Virus record (IMG/VR): IMGVR_UViG_3300037586_002113
Span: 1-25,502 of that record
Strand: one strand, 5' to 3'
DNA: 25,502 nt
From: a virus
Shown here piece after piece: positions 1-7,696 of this stretch; position 1 is the first letter of the stretch; every line of letters starts with the position of its first letter. Position numbers and translations under genes: made by a program. Under the pieces are notes generated by a model. It searched no databases. It was not told the DNA's origin and saw only the letters and a program-made list of their open reading frames with translations.

Positions 1-1574
1 GAGCCGCCTATTGCCGCCGTGCCTCTCACCGACCCGCCCATATCGCCCACAGGCGCACCCCAAGAGCCAGTTGGTGAGCCAGAACCGCGCCCCAAGCCGC
101 TAGTCCAAGTAGTGATAGCACCAAATAGTGGCTTGGTGACATAATATTGCACCAGCATCTTGATCAGGCTATCGATAACGCTCTTCGCCATCTCCTTCAT
201 GGCATCAGCAAAGTCTTTTGCCCCTGTGATGGCATCGGTCATCGCCTGGGTAAAGGTATTCATCCCCTGCTGTGCGACATCCCGCATGGCCTCATCGATG
301 TCGATCAAACCATCTTTCCAATCATTGAAGGCTTGGCGCATATTGCCGACACTTTCGGCAGTATCATCACCCACTTTCTTGGTGGCATCACCTATCGTGC
401 CGATTGACGCGACCAGTTCCGCGATTGTGGCTTTGTATGCTTCAATATCAATAATATTTTCAAGGCCAAGATCAGCGGCAGTTGTCTCGCGAACTCCTTC
501 GAATGCCGCCATCAGTTCGGCAAGGCGAGCGCGGACATCATCCGCTGTTGTCCCTGCGCGATTGATCCACATAAACCCTGTGTCATCTTTGTTCAATGCG
601 ATGCCTTGACGCATCTTGTCGCTGATGTTGAACAGCTTTTGTATCTTGGCTTCCAACTCCTCCGCATTGTCACCCAACGGATTCAATGAAAAAGTATTCA
701 CCTTGGTTTGGATGGTCGCAATAGTTGTGCCTATCGCGTTCACCATCGAGTTCAAAGACACCGCAATGGTTACGGTCATTTGCAGAAATGAAGCCGCCAA
801 GCCTTGCGCCCACTTTGCAACACCGCCATCATCCTCGGCAATTGCTTTGAAGAAATTAGTGAGCTTGGTCACAACGAGCGTAATAGCGGGGGCTAGTGCC
901 GCAGTGAATTGATCTCGAACGCCTTTGGAGAGCGCCCCCAGTCTGGTGAATGCATCGTTCGCATCTTCCACGCCCTGTGCCGCATCGGAGGACATTACTA
1001 TGCCCAACGCTCTAGCCTCGCCCATCAGTTCGGCTAGTCCGTCCCTGCCTAGACTAAGGGTATTAACTAAGGCCGCGCCCTCGGAATCAAATAGCTTGAA
1101 CGCCAACCTAAGCCGATCAGCTTTGTTTTCAACACCGCCAAAGGCATCAGCAAGCACAAGCATCCGCTCATCCAGAGGCATTCGATTCAACTCTTGAGCG
1201 TTGATGCCCAACTCGCGAATTGCACTCTTGGCCTCACCCGTTCCCTTGGCCGCTTCAGCCGCTCGCCTGGTGAATCTCTGTAAAGCCATGTCCATCGTGA
1301 CTGTGGCTATGCCCGTCACATCTGCTGCATAGCGTAAAGCACTCAATGCCTCGGTGGTCGTTCCTATTTTAGATGCTGTCTTAGCTAATGAGTCGGTGGC
1401 GATTAATGAGCTTCTGATCAGCAAGCCGAACCCAGCAAGACCAGCAACACCTATAAGCGCGGTTCGCAGAGAAAACACTGCCACCGTCACCGCCCTGAGT
1501 CCTCTGATAGCAGCACCGAAACCTTTCTTGGTATTGTCGATGGCACTGATGATGATCTTGGTCTTTTCAGCCAT
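1..1574 (-). CDS. Tail tape measure protein (partial, C-terminus beyond window)
   Basis: An open frame of 524 codons starts at the ATG at 1574 and runs off the left edge with no stop. The product begins MAEKTKIIISAIDNTKKGFG and is helical and Ala/Leu/Thr rich with hydrophobic segments. It becomes Gly/Ser rich near the window edge, which is typical of the tape measure proteins that set siphovirus tail length and are ejected with the DNA. Its start overlaps the end of the frameshifted chaperone extension by 8 bases (ATGGCTGA), the usual lambda GT-H arrangement. Only part of the length is visible. The call rests on gene order and composition. Confidence 0.85.
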   Translation of the reverse strand, partial: MAEKTKIIISAIDNTKKGFGAAIRGLRAVTVAVFSLRTALIGVAGLAGFGLLIRSSLIATDSLAKTASKIGTTTEALSALRYAADVTGIATVTMDMALQRFTRRAAEAAKGTGEAKSAIRELGINAQELNRMPLDERMLVLADAFGGVENKADRLRLAFKLFDSEGAALVNTLSLGRDGLAELMGEARALGIVMSSDAAQGVEDANDAFTRLGALSKGVRDQFTAALAPAITLVVTKLTNFFKAIAEDDGGVAKWAQGLAASFLQMTVTIAVSLNSMVNAIGTTIATIQTKVNTFSLNPLGDNAEELEAKIQKLFNISDKMRQGIALNKDDTGFMWINRAGTTADDVRARLAELMAAFEGVRETTAADLGLENIIDIEAYKATIAELVASIGTIGDATKKVGDDTAESVGNMRQAFNDWKDGLIDIDEAMRDVAQQGMNTFTQAMTDAITGAKDFADAMKEMAKSVIDSLIKMLVQYYVTKPLFGAITTWTSGLGRGSGSPTGSWGAPVGDMGGSVRGTAAIGG

Positions 1575-1710
1575 TGTTTTCACTCATAAGTTGGAAGTAG
1601 GCCAGCCACTCATGGAAATGGTTGACGGGCATTTGCTCGGCATCTTCGATGGTAATATGAAGGCGATCAGCCAGGGATAAAAGATTCATCCGTGACGGAT
1701 CGCTTTTTAG
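1567..1710 (-). CDS. T-like extension of the tail assembly chaperone (made by -1 frameshift)
   Basis: This 47-residue frame has no good start of its own but is entered directly by a -1 slip at the heptamer at 1710-1716, just before the stop of the upstream chaperone. The extension begins LKSDPSRMNLLSLADRL and contains HEWLAYFQL, which resembles the short T-type domain (leucine-rich 'LADRL' start, then 'EW.AY..L') fused to G in lambda-type tails. The fusion would be about 163 residues. In lambda, GT bridges G-coated tape measure to tail tube subunits. The frame ends at 1567, overlapping the tape measure start. Existence of the fusion is inferred from the slippery site and the domain. Confidence 0.8.
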   Translation of the reverse strand, partial: LKSDPSRMNLLSLADRLHITIEDAEQMPVNHFHEWLAYFQLMSENNG

Positions 1711-2057
1711 TTTTTTGAAGCAGTTTCCACCGATTCAATTTCTGCAAACATCTGATTGGCGATCTCAGATATAACAGTTGTCTCCTCGCCCATTAGGTCG
1801 ATGCGATCTTCTGCTGCGGTGAATAACTTGTCACCTGATTCATCTTGCGCTTTCATCACAATCAGATCGACCATAGCGGCAACGGTGGTATTCTCAAGAA
1901 ACTTGGGGTGCTTCTTTTGCAGACGATTGAGATCGTCACAGGTAATCGATCCGCAATACAATTTAAACGCCTCGCCTTTCTCATCCGACCAGGCTTCCAC
2001 CACCACCTCGCGCAGTGGTATATCACGCCTTGAGCGCAACTCTCTAGCCAAGCCCAT
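1707..2057 (-). CDS. Tail assembly chaperone (G-like)
   Basis: The 116-residue protein is acidic and helical. It sits between the major tail protein and the tape measure, where the lambda G-type tail chaperone lies. Its ATG overlaps the stop of the major tail gene (TGATG), indicating translational coupling. G binds the tape measure during tail assembly and is absent from the virion. The last codons form the slippery A AAA AAC next to the TAA stop, so a minority of ribosomes should make a longer GT fusion. Sequence similarity alone is weak; position and the frameshift make the call. Confidence 0.8.
   Translation of the reverse strand: MGLARELRSRRDIPLREVVVEAWSDEKGEAFKLYCGSITCDDLNRLQKKHPKFLENTTVAAMVDLIVMKAQDESGDKLFTAAEDRIDLMGEETTVISEIANQMFAEIESVETASKN
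1710..1716 (-). promoter_or_regulatory. Programmed -1 ribosomal frameshift site (A AAA AAC)
   Basis: On the minus strand the chaperone frame reads TCA AAA AAC TAA, giving the canonical X XXY YYZ heptamer A AAA AAC directly before the stop codon. A slip of -1 gives AAA AAA CTA and continues for 47 residues into a T-like domain. Both the position at the end of the gene preceding the tape measure and the overlap match the conserved siphovirus G/GT arrangement. Confidence 0.85.
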
Positions 2058-2458
2058 CAGTGTGCCGCTTCGGTAACAGCGCCTGAGACTTGAATGCTAA
2101 AACTGGCCTCGACCATGCCGTCAAAAGATACGTTGATCGCCTTGCTGGTGACAATGCCAGTGCCTGTGTATTTCTTCGAGCCAGAACCCGTGCCTGATGG
2201 ACTGATTTCAAAATCAATGCTGGCGCGATTGTCTAAGACTAGTTGCTGTGCATCTGCTTGATCCCAATAGCATTCGAGCGACACAGTGTTACTTTCAAGC
2301 CCTGGTTTATACGACCTAGCTGTATCGCCCATGACGCTGTCTTCGACTGTGTCAGCACTACCATCAATGCTGAAAGACCGCACCTCGCCAACCACTGCCA
2401 CTGTAGTTCCCGTCAATTGCAATTTTACTACTCCGCTTGTACCCGTTGCTGTTGCCAT
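2057..2458 (-). CDS. Major tail (tube) protein
   Basis: The 133-residue protein begins MATATGTSGVVKLQL and is rich in Thr, Ser, Gly and Val with predicted beta strands. The segment with VGEVRSFSI and a later FEISPSGTG resembles tail tube proteins of the lambda V/TP901 type, which stack as hexamers around the tape measure. It lies just upstream of the chaperone gene, where the tube gene is expected. It is preceded by a leader of hairpin, U-tract and AAAAGGTAAAT ribosome site that is nearly the same as the leader of the major capsid gene, consistent with high expression. Confidence 0.85.
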   Translation of the reverse strand: MATATGTSGVVKLQLTGTTVAVVGEVRSFSIDGSADTVEDSVMGDTARSYKPGLESNTVSLECYWDQADAQQLVLDNRASIDFEISPSGTGSGSKKYTGTGIVTSKAINVSFDGMVEASFSIQVSGAVTEAAH

Positions 2459-2525
2459 GATTATTTACCTTTTAAATGGGCGAAAAAAAACCGCCTTTTG
2501 GCGGTCTGTTTCATCGTTGAATTAA
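2459..2525 (-). repeat. Duplicated 5' leader cassette, copy before the tail tube gene
   Basis: Positions 2481-2525 are identical over 45 bases to 4719-4763 upstream of the capsid gene. The following 24 bases to the ATG are also similar, sharing AAAAGGTAAAT, and have exactly the same length in both copies. The cassette therefore contains a hairpin, a U-tract, a ribosome site and fixed spacing. It precedes the two virion proteins expected to be most abundant. Confidence 0.85.
2483..2505 (-). terminator. Intrinsic-terminator-like hairpin before the tail tube gene
   Basis: The minus-strand RNA folds ACCGCC-AAAA-GGCGGT followed by eight U residues. It lies between the tail terminator stop (2527) and the tube gene start (2458). 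It could end transcription, or serve as an RNA processing or stabilising element, since a late transcript must pass it to reach the tube gene and no promoter fits between it and the ATG. Confidence 0.8.
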
Positions 2526-2526
2526 A

Positions 2527-2961
2527 TTAAGTTGTGCCGCGTGTGTATTCGTACAGCACACGAGCGTTTAAAATGACCCCGCCAAAGGGATCGATTGAGC
2601 CTTCATCAATTTCTATATTTGTAATTTGGGTATCGAGCGCAAATCCACCTCGCGTCCTATCTGCGTCCAGCCCTTCTTCAACCGCTTCGATAATGCTATT
2701 GCGAGCCGTATCAATGACCCCCGCCTTTACAAAGCATACAAGCTCATAGCTAATCGTTGCCTGACGCTTGCCAATCGTTCCCCCCACGGTTGAATCTTCT
2801 CTGTTCTCGTCTGCGGTTCTGACCAGAATTGCGGGGAATTGGGCGCTGGATAATTTCTCGAAATCAAACGGCTCTCGCGTGATGTAGCCGATACGCAGAG
2901 GTGAGTAGACCGCCTTGAGTGTTGTGACTATATTTTTAGCAATAGATTCGCGAACACTCAT
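2527..2961 (-). CDS. Tail terminator / tail completion protein
   Basis: The 144-residue protein begins MSVRESIAKNIVTTLKAV and contains FPAILVRTADE and a C-terminal NARVLYEYTRGTT. This matches the pattern of tail terminator proteins (lambda gpU / HK97 gp10-gp11 neighbourhood): an N-terminal helix, a central beta sheet and a C-terminal strand with an aromatic tail. Such proteins cap the tail tube and form the head-tail joining surface. Its ATG overlaps the upstream stop (ATGA at 2958-2961). The call relies mostly on gene order between the gp10-like gene and the tube gene. Confidence 0.65.
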   Translation of the reverse strand: MSVRESIAKNIVTTLKAVYSPLRIGYITREPFDFEKLSSAQFPAILVRTADENREDSTVGGTIGKRQATISYELVCFVKAGVIDTARNSIIEAVEEGLDADRTRGGFALDTQITNIEIDEGSIDPFGGVILNARVLYEYTRGTT

Positions 2962-3407
2962 TTCATAAACCTTTCAAATGCTCTGCCCAACTCTTTCTGT
3001 TCAGCGCGACTGAAGCCGAAAAACGGGCGCGATTTGTTGTTGCGAGTGGCTTTGTCCAACTCTCTGCCCCTGGTGAAGCTGAGAGTTGCCTTGGTGCGCG
3101 TCACACGGGTGGTGATGCTGCTCAACATCTTGCCACTCAGATGGAGATTGGGCGTGATTGAAGTCTTGCCGCCCCCGCCTTTGGCTGTGGATGTCGTTTT
3201 CCATTCCGCATAATCTTTAGAATATTTCTTAAAGCGTTGGCCATCGATATTCTTGCCCTTCTCGGTTCTGTCGAGAATCATCCTTACGCCTACGGATGCG
3301 GTGCGAGTGAGCGCGGTTTTAACGCTTCCCAGCGCATTTGTTCTGCGCTTCTTGATCACGCCCCTGAAGCTCTTGGGTTTGATATCTACTTTGACGATCA
3401 TGCTCAT
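2958..3407 (-). CDS. HK97 gp10-like head-tail joining protein
   Basis: A basic protein of about 149 residues starting MSMIVKVDIKPKSF. It contains LDRTEKGKNIDGQRFKKYS, a pattern common to gp10-like/minor tail (lambda Z-like) proteins, and a later LHLSGKMLSSI, also typical. A GTG at 3413 is in frame, but the ATG at 3407 overlaps the upstream stop as ATGA and is preferred. It would help complete the neck or tail top. Neighbours on both sides are coupled by overlaps, so these head-tail genes are probably co-translated. Confidence 0.65.
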   Translation of the reverse strand: MSMIVKVDIKPKSFRGVIKKRRTNALGSVKTALTRTASVGVRMILDRTEKGKNIDGQRFKKYSKDYAEWKTTSTAKGGGGKTSITPNLHLSGKMLSSITTRVTRTKATLSFTRGRELDKATRNNKSRPFFGFSRAEQKELGRAFERFMK

Positions 3408-3814
3408 CGGCACAACCGCCCATCGTGAATTGGGGTTTTTTCATCGTTATCTATGGTTGAACTGCCGTCATCGTCATACTCGATGCCATCTTGAAAGACC
3501 GCCTCGATTTCTTCTGTGTAGCGAGATTTGTAAAAGGCGATCATGCCCTGAAATCTATCGCCCTCAACCCAGTTGGTGAGTTGCGGTAAAGCGTACTTCC
3601 ACAGCACCAGATAGGCGTTGCTTCTTGCCCACTGCGACTCGGTCAGGTAGGTAGTATTCAACTCGCCAGAAAGCCCTCGCTTTGGCCACCACTCCGCTCT
3701 GATCTTGCGCTCAATGTCGGCCTGTGCTTTGGCGTGTTCCGCTGCAAATGAGCCAATCCCCAAGCTGAAGATATCGGGGAGAATCTCCACCAAATCTGCA
3801 TCTGTTGAAAACAT
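3404..3814 (-). CDS. Head-tail connector / adaptor protein
   Basis: A 136-residue acidic protein with several Trp residues. It starts after GGAG at good spacing and begins MFSTDADLVEILPDIFSLGIG. Position directly after the major capsid gene and before the gp10-like gene is where the gp6/gp15-type adaptors or stoppers lie. No catalytic motif is seen. It is preceded by an intrinsic terminator hairpin at 3827-3856, only a few bases before its ribosome site. The function is from position; the family is not certain. Confidence 0.55.
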   Translation of the reverse strand: MFSTDADLVEILPDIFSLGIGSFAAEHAKAQADIERKIRAEWWPKRGLSGELNTTYLTESQWARSNAYLVLWKYALPQLTNWVEGDRFQGMIAFYKSRYTEEIEAVFQDGIEYDDDGSSTIDNDEKTPIHDGRLCR

Positions 3815-3826
3815 AGTTACTCCAAT

Positions 3827-3856
3827 AAAAAAGCCCCACCCCCGAAAGGATGAGGC
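3827..3856 (-). terminator. Intrinsic terminator after the major capsid gene
   Basis: The minus-strand RNA forms GCCTCATCC-loop-GGGTGGGGC, nine pairs including G-U, followed by six U residues. It starts seven bases after the capsid stop and ends just before the GGAG of the connector gene. With the hairpin at 4721-4743 it brackets the capsid gene. Confidence 0.8.
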
Positions 3857-3862
3857 GTGTCG

Positions 3863-4696
3863 CTAAAGTGCCGCGTCAGATAACATTTCAACACCGTAGG
3901 AATCATCGAGTTCACCAACACCGTAGCAAGCGGTAGCATTAAGCTCCCATGCTCGGTTGGAAGCATCGCGTTCCGCTTCGATATTGAAGTCACGTTTAAT
4001 GGCAATGGCCAACGCTTCTGGAGCGAATACCGCACCTTTAGCATCGTCACTTCCGTCCACGGTTATATTGGCTGACTCGTAAATGTTCACCCCAGCGATA
4101 GTGCCTACATAGCCATTTTTCATAGCCGCATTCTGTAGATCACCGCCATTGGGATTGGCGAACGTGTTGGTCAGATTGGCTTTCAGTTGATAAGCCTGGT
4201 ACGGATGAACAACAGCATTGATCGCACCAGTGACCTTGTTAGCTCTCAGAGTAGCCGCTGCCTTAAAGATATCCGCAACAGTAATCTCAGCGCCAGCCGC
4301 TCCGATTGATGTGCTGAAGCCATCGAACAGAGCGATCAGGTCGGTGTCGATCTTGGTGGCTATAGAGTTGCCTAGAACCACGCCAAGGTCTGCCGCTGGA
4401 TCGCCAGCACCCATTTTGCCCATGTCGTGAAGCAGGACTTGTGCGCCCACTTCCGCAACCGTTACTGTAACTGATGAGGTGGATACCGTGGTGCTGGTCA
4501 TATCCGTGCCTTCAGTCAGAGCAGCCGCTGTGATAGCAGGGTACTTAGGTACTTGAATTGTTTTGCCAGCTTGTGAGCCGATGTTGTATTGAGTGACAAG
4601 ACCTAAAAGCAAAGATTGCTCTGAAGCGGTGTGTCGAGCTTCAAGAATAATGTTCGCAAATAGGTCATCGAGGGTTGTGCTAGTAGTAGCAGCCAT
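3863..4696 (-). CDS. Major capsid protein
   Basis: A 277-residue protein beginning MAATTSTTLDDLFANIILEA. It is rich in Ala, Thr, Val and Gly with a central AVVHPYQAYQLKANL segment and a C-terminal DSYGVEMLSDAAL. Features fit an HK97-fold capsid protein: an N-terminal helical arm, a spine/P-domain and a segment resembling 'VVHP..Y' often seen in these coats. It follows the scaffold gene and precedes the connector. It is bracketed by hairpin terminators and carries the same 5' leader as the tail tube gene. No protease gene is nearby, so maturation may depend on the separate scaffold. Confidence 0.85.
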   Translation of the reverse strand: MAATTSTTLDDLFANIILEARHTASEQSLLLGLVTQYNIGSQAGKTIQVPKYPAITAAALTEGTDMTSTTVSTSSVTVTVAEVGAQVLLHDMGKMGAGDPAADLGVVLGNSIATKIDTDLIALFDGFSTSIGAAGAEITVADIFKAAATLRANKVTGAINAVVHPYQAYQLKANLTNTFANPNGGDLQNAAMKNGYVGTIAGVNIYESANITVDGSDDAKGAVFAPEALAIAIKRDFNIEAERDASNRAWELNATACYGVGELDDSYGVEMLSDAAL

Positions 4697-4763
4697 GATG
4701 ATTTACCTTTTTGACAGACGAAAAAAAACCGCCTTTTGGCGGTCTGTTTCATCGTTGAATTAA
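4697..4763 (-). repeat. Duplicated 5' leader cassette, copy before the major capsid gene
   Basis: Positions 4719-4763 match 2481-2525 exactly over 45 bases, and the 24-base spacer to the ATG has the same length and shares AAAAGGTAAAT. The copy ends close to the scaffold stop at 4765. The duplication suggests a transferable expression module. Confidence 0.85.
4721..4743 (-). terminator. Intrinsic-terminator-like hairpin before the major capsid gene
   Basis: ACCGCC-AAAA-GGCGGT followed by eight U on the minus-strand RNA, located between the scaffold stop and the capsid start. It is identical to the hairpin at 2483-2505 and shares stem, U-tract and CGTCT flank with the one at 10049-10073. Confidence 0.8.
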
Positions 4764-4764
4764 G

Positions 4765-5424
4765 TCAAGTCGGCCTTCGCTTTGCAGCAGCATAGGCTTC
4801 ACGCCCACCCTGTTGGTAGTTATCGACCATCTCTTGATATGACATTTGTTTTTGAACTGAACCGCCAGTATTTCCCTGACTGCCAGAACCGCCAGCCGAT
4901 GCCCTCACAAAATGGGGGTTGGCTGTGAGAAATTCGGAAACCGCTTCGTCTACCGTCAGCAGATCACCCTTGTCGTTGTATCGAGGGGCGTTGCTGCTAT
5001 CGGTGACTTCCACAGTGCCGTCCTCTGCTAATCGAACCTTACTTTTTAACAGAGTGGATACTTGCGCTACATCAACTGCGTTATTTCTGCTCGCTGCTGT
5101 GGTCAGTGCGCCATCTATCAGCGTTGACTGCAACCGCGCTTTGTAACTGTTGATCTCAGCGTCTTTCTTTTCGACAGTCTGTTTCAAGATAGAATCGAAC
5201 TCGCCTCGCTGTTTCTGCGCCTCGACTTCAGCCTCATTGCGTTTCTCAATCAACTCTCTAGCTTCATCGAGATTGATACCGCCAAGTTGCTTGTCGAACT
5301 TTCTCTGCGCTCGCTCAATGCGAGTAGCTACGACTTTGTCCATTTCTGCTTGAGTGAATGTCTTTTCCTGAGTTGTTTCGACTGTCTCAGTATCAGTTTT
5401 TTCCATGATTTCTTCATCGCTCAT
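4765..5424 (-). CDS. Capsid scaffolding protein
   Basis: A 219-residue highly charged protein. Residues of about 20-100 are predicted coiled coil (FTQAEMDKVVATRIERAQRKF onward, with many Glu/Lys/Arg heptads), followed by a Gly/Ser-rich linker and a basic tail ending AAAKRRPT. This is the plan of phage scaffold proteins of the DUF4355/gp6-like type, in which the basic C-terminus binds coat protein. It has a good ribosome site (AGAGG) before the ATG and lies directly upstream of the major capsid gene. The scaffold would assemble the procapsid and leave it. Confidence 0.8.
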   Translation of the reverse strand: MSDEEIMEKTDTETVETTQEKTFTQAEMDKVVATRIERAQRKFDKQLGGINLDEARELIEKRNEAEVEAQKQRGEFDSILKQTVEKKDAEINSYKARLQSTLIDGALTTAASRNNAVDVAQVSTLLKSKVRLAEDGTVEVTDSSNAPRYNDKGDLLTVDEAVSEFLTANPHFVRASAGGSGSQGNTGGSVQKQMSYQEMVDNYQQGGREAYAAAKRRPT

Positions 5425-5451
5425 GTGCGAACCTCTTTTAAGAGTGGTTAG

Positions 5452-6324
5452 TTAAAAAACAGGTCTCCAGTGGTGCTGACAGTTGTAGCCACCTCTGGCA
5501 ATCATTGCATCGCTGGACGATTTACCCGCCCAGCTTCCAGCCCACAGATCGGCAATCTCCTCATCGGTGTAAATATTGCCCTCGCGATCTCTGCAAAACT
5601 GTCTTGAGCCTGACGATGTGCCGCCATAGTATTTCCACTTAGTAGCGCCAGCCTCTTTGCCAATTGCGGTATTTACTGATGCATCAAACTGCATCAAGCT
5701 ATCCTGAGCGTAAGTTTGTGAATAGCGTCTTAAGTTATTGCCGACCCTATCCCTCGCATACAGGCTGTGTAGTTTTTCAACCGCATCTGCGCTCTGTGCT
5801 GCCGTGCCAGTTTTAGCGATCTCAACCAGCTTCTGTGCCTCGGCATCATTGGTCTTGATATAGACCCCATTGATCGTCTGCTGAATGGTTTTGACTGAAT
5901 CGGTAAAAGCTCGATTGGTGAGAGTGCTTTGATACACCTCGGTGGCGATCACATCTAGATATTCGTTGGCTATCGCCTCAAAGCCTTTAAAGGAGAGCGA
6001 CTGCAACTGGGTGATGATTCGCGGATTCAGCTTCATCACAGGGCTGTACTCGCCAAGCATCTCATAGGTCGAGGTGGCTATGCCCTGGTAGCCCTTGAGG
6101 ATGTTTTGCACCTCGGTCAAATAGGTCGCTTCAATCGCGGCCTTGATCTCTATCCTTCTGCCAACCGCCCAGCCCAGATCGTGCAGATTGCCATCGACCA
6201 GGGGCGCTTTTGACATAATGCCCACAAGCTCTTTCTCCAATCGCTCCAGTGAGTCGGAGAGCCTTTGTTGATGTTGTAAGGTTAGCGTTTCAAGAAGGTC
6301 AGCGTATTCGGTATCTTTAGGCAT
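5452..6324 (-). CDS. Head morphogenesis protein (SPP1 gp7 / Mu F-like)
   Basis: A protein of 290 residues. The C-terminal region has FCRDREGNIYTDEEI and then RGGYNCQHHWRPVF, the diagnostic end of the Mu F/SPP1 gp7 minor head protein domain. The rest is long and helical. The ATG at 6324 overlaps the portal stop by eight bases (ATGCCTAA); an in-frame TTG at 6333 is a weaker start. Such proteins bind portal and are packaged in a few copies, affecting DNA ejection. It lies between portal and scaffold, as expected. Confidence 0.85.
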   Translation of the reverse strand: MPKDTEYADLLETLTLQHQQRLSDSLERLEKELVGIMSKAPLVDGNLHDLGWAVGRRIEIKAAIEATYLTEVQNILKGYQGIATSTYEMLGEYSPVMKLNPRIITQLQSLSFKGFEAIANEYLDVIATEVYQSTLTNRAFTDSVKTIQQTINGVYIKTNDAEAQKLVEIAKTGTAAQSADAVEKLHSLYARDRVGNNLRRYSQTYAQDSLMQFDASVNTAIGKEAGATKWKYYGGTSSGSRQFCRDREGNIYTDEEIADLWAGSWAGKSSSDAMIARGGYNCQHHWRPVF

Positions 6325-7696
6325 CTGTTTCAACAGGGAACTGACCCAGAACGCTCACGCTCTCCTCGATCTCCCTGTGCGCCTCAGTCAACTTATCTTC
6401 GTCAAGAACTAGATCGGCAATCCGCATATCGACCTCCTGCTGGAGCGTCACAGATTTAACGCCTGATGCTTTCATCTGCTGAAGGAACATTAGCTCTTTA
6501 TCGTAGTCTCTTAAATCAAATGCATCTGGGTATGAAATCTCGACATCTGGAGTCACATCTTGCCACTCACAGAACAGCCCCCATAGCTGCTCTTCTGCCA
6601 GTTCAAGGATATCGGCTTTCTCTGACAGCTTGGCATTCAGCATCTGGAACTCAGTCTGCATTGCTACGCCCGACTGGGTCATGGCCTCTGTGCCTCTAAC
6701 CGCTCCCATGTGGGACATTCTATTAATCGCCTCAACCTTGTCTGTAATCGAGGCTCTCACAGCGTCTAGGTTCTGACCGCTGGGCTGCATCTGATAGGGC
6801 TTTAGATTTCCATCAATATCATCGGGGAGGTTAATGATAGCCCCCGCCCCTGCGCTGGCATCTGTGCCAAAGGTTTTGACGAGCGTAGGATGGTTACTGA
6901 TGCGGATCAGTTGCTCGATCTCGGATAGCTCCTGATAGATAGCTCGCTGCATATAAGCCACATCGCTTAGATCGGAAACACCTATGCCCCTAACTACTGA
7001 GCGTTGCGCGGGAAGGAACACTGCGGGTATCTTGCCCAGCGTGTTCTCCAGATGCTCAAGCACTGTCTCTGTTTCGCTGTCGCTGGAAACCTTGACCGTC
7101 CTGATATCGTCCTCAGTCCAGATTCTGTAGTAAGTCTCTGTCTCCGCGCCTTCGCGCTCTATTGACTCCCTGACCTTTAAATAGATCAGCTTAAATCTAC
7201 CGCTGGCGGTGCGCTCATACTTCCAATCAAACACGTTCTCAGGCGTAAACATCGTCAGATAAGGGCGAATGTCTTGCGCCAGTTCCTCTGCCTTGGTCGC
7301 GGCATTGGATTTGGGCTTGTCGATCATCAGCCACACATGACCATAAACGCTCGACCATACTTGCGCTTGCCGCATAAATGCATTGAGGCTGCGTCCATCC
7401 AAATCGCAATCGTCTAGGAAGGGCTTGAGCGAGCCATTGTTGGTCAGTGAGTTGAATGCCCTTGTGGGCGGTACGCGCCACAGGAAGCTAGAGTAGATAT
7501 GCACAATGTTCTTGCAGTGATTATCCATAGGGGTCAGGTCGAGTCTGCGGCTGTACTCACCCTTGTCTTCAGATACATATTGAGTCAGGTAATTGCCGTC
7601 AATGTACTCCTGCCCACCCATATAGCTGCGTAGGTAGAACTCCCACTTTGCGCTGTTCTCGTCATAGCTTGAGTGCGTTGATTCTATATCTGCCAT
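6317..7696 (-). CDS. Portal protein
   Basis: A 459-residue protein following terminase and preceding the head morphogenesis gene. It is acidic with mixed alpha/beta content, and contains a stem-like segment around GKIPAVFLPAQRSVVRGIGVSDLSD and a long helical region after ISNHPTLVKTFG, a pattern of DUF4055/SPP1-type portals. Portals form the dodecameric ring through which DNA is packaged. The terminase stop and the portal ATG are directly adjacent (TAGATG). The start is firm because of that spacing. Confidence 0.85.
   Translation of the reverse strand: MADIESTHSSYDENSAKWEFYLRSYMGGQEYIDGNYLTQYVSEDKGEYSRRLDLTPMDNHCKNIVHIYSSFLWRVPPTRAFNSLTNNGSLKPFLDDCDLDGRSLNAFMRQAQVWSSVYGHVWLMIDKPKSNAATKAEELAQDIRPYLTMFTPENVFDWKYERTASGRFKLIYLKVRESIEREGAETETYYRIWTEDDIRTVKVSSDSETETVLEHLENTLGKIPAVFLPAQRSVVRGIGVSDLSDVAYMQRAIYQELSEIEQLIRISNHPTLVKTFGTDASAGAGAIINLPDDIDGNLKPYQMQPSGQNLDAVRASITDKVEAINRMSHMGAVRGTEAMTQSGVAMQTEFQMLNAKLSEKADILELAEEQLWGLFCEWQDVTPDVEISYPDAFDLRDYDKELMFLQQMKASGVKSVTLQQEVDMRIADLVLDEDKLTEAHREIEESVSVLGQFPVETDA

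Noticed and set aside
147-1680. Several plus-strand open frames opposite the tape measure gene
   Set aside because: They lie antisense to one continuous minus-strand frame with tape measure character; their products are Ser/Ala-rich shadows without ribosome sites.
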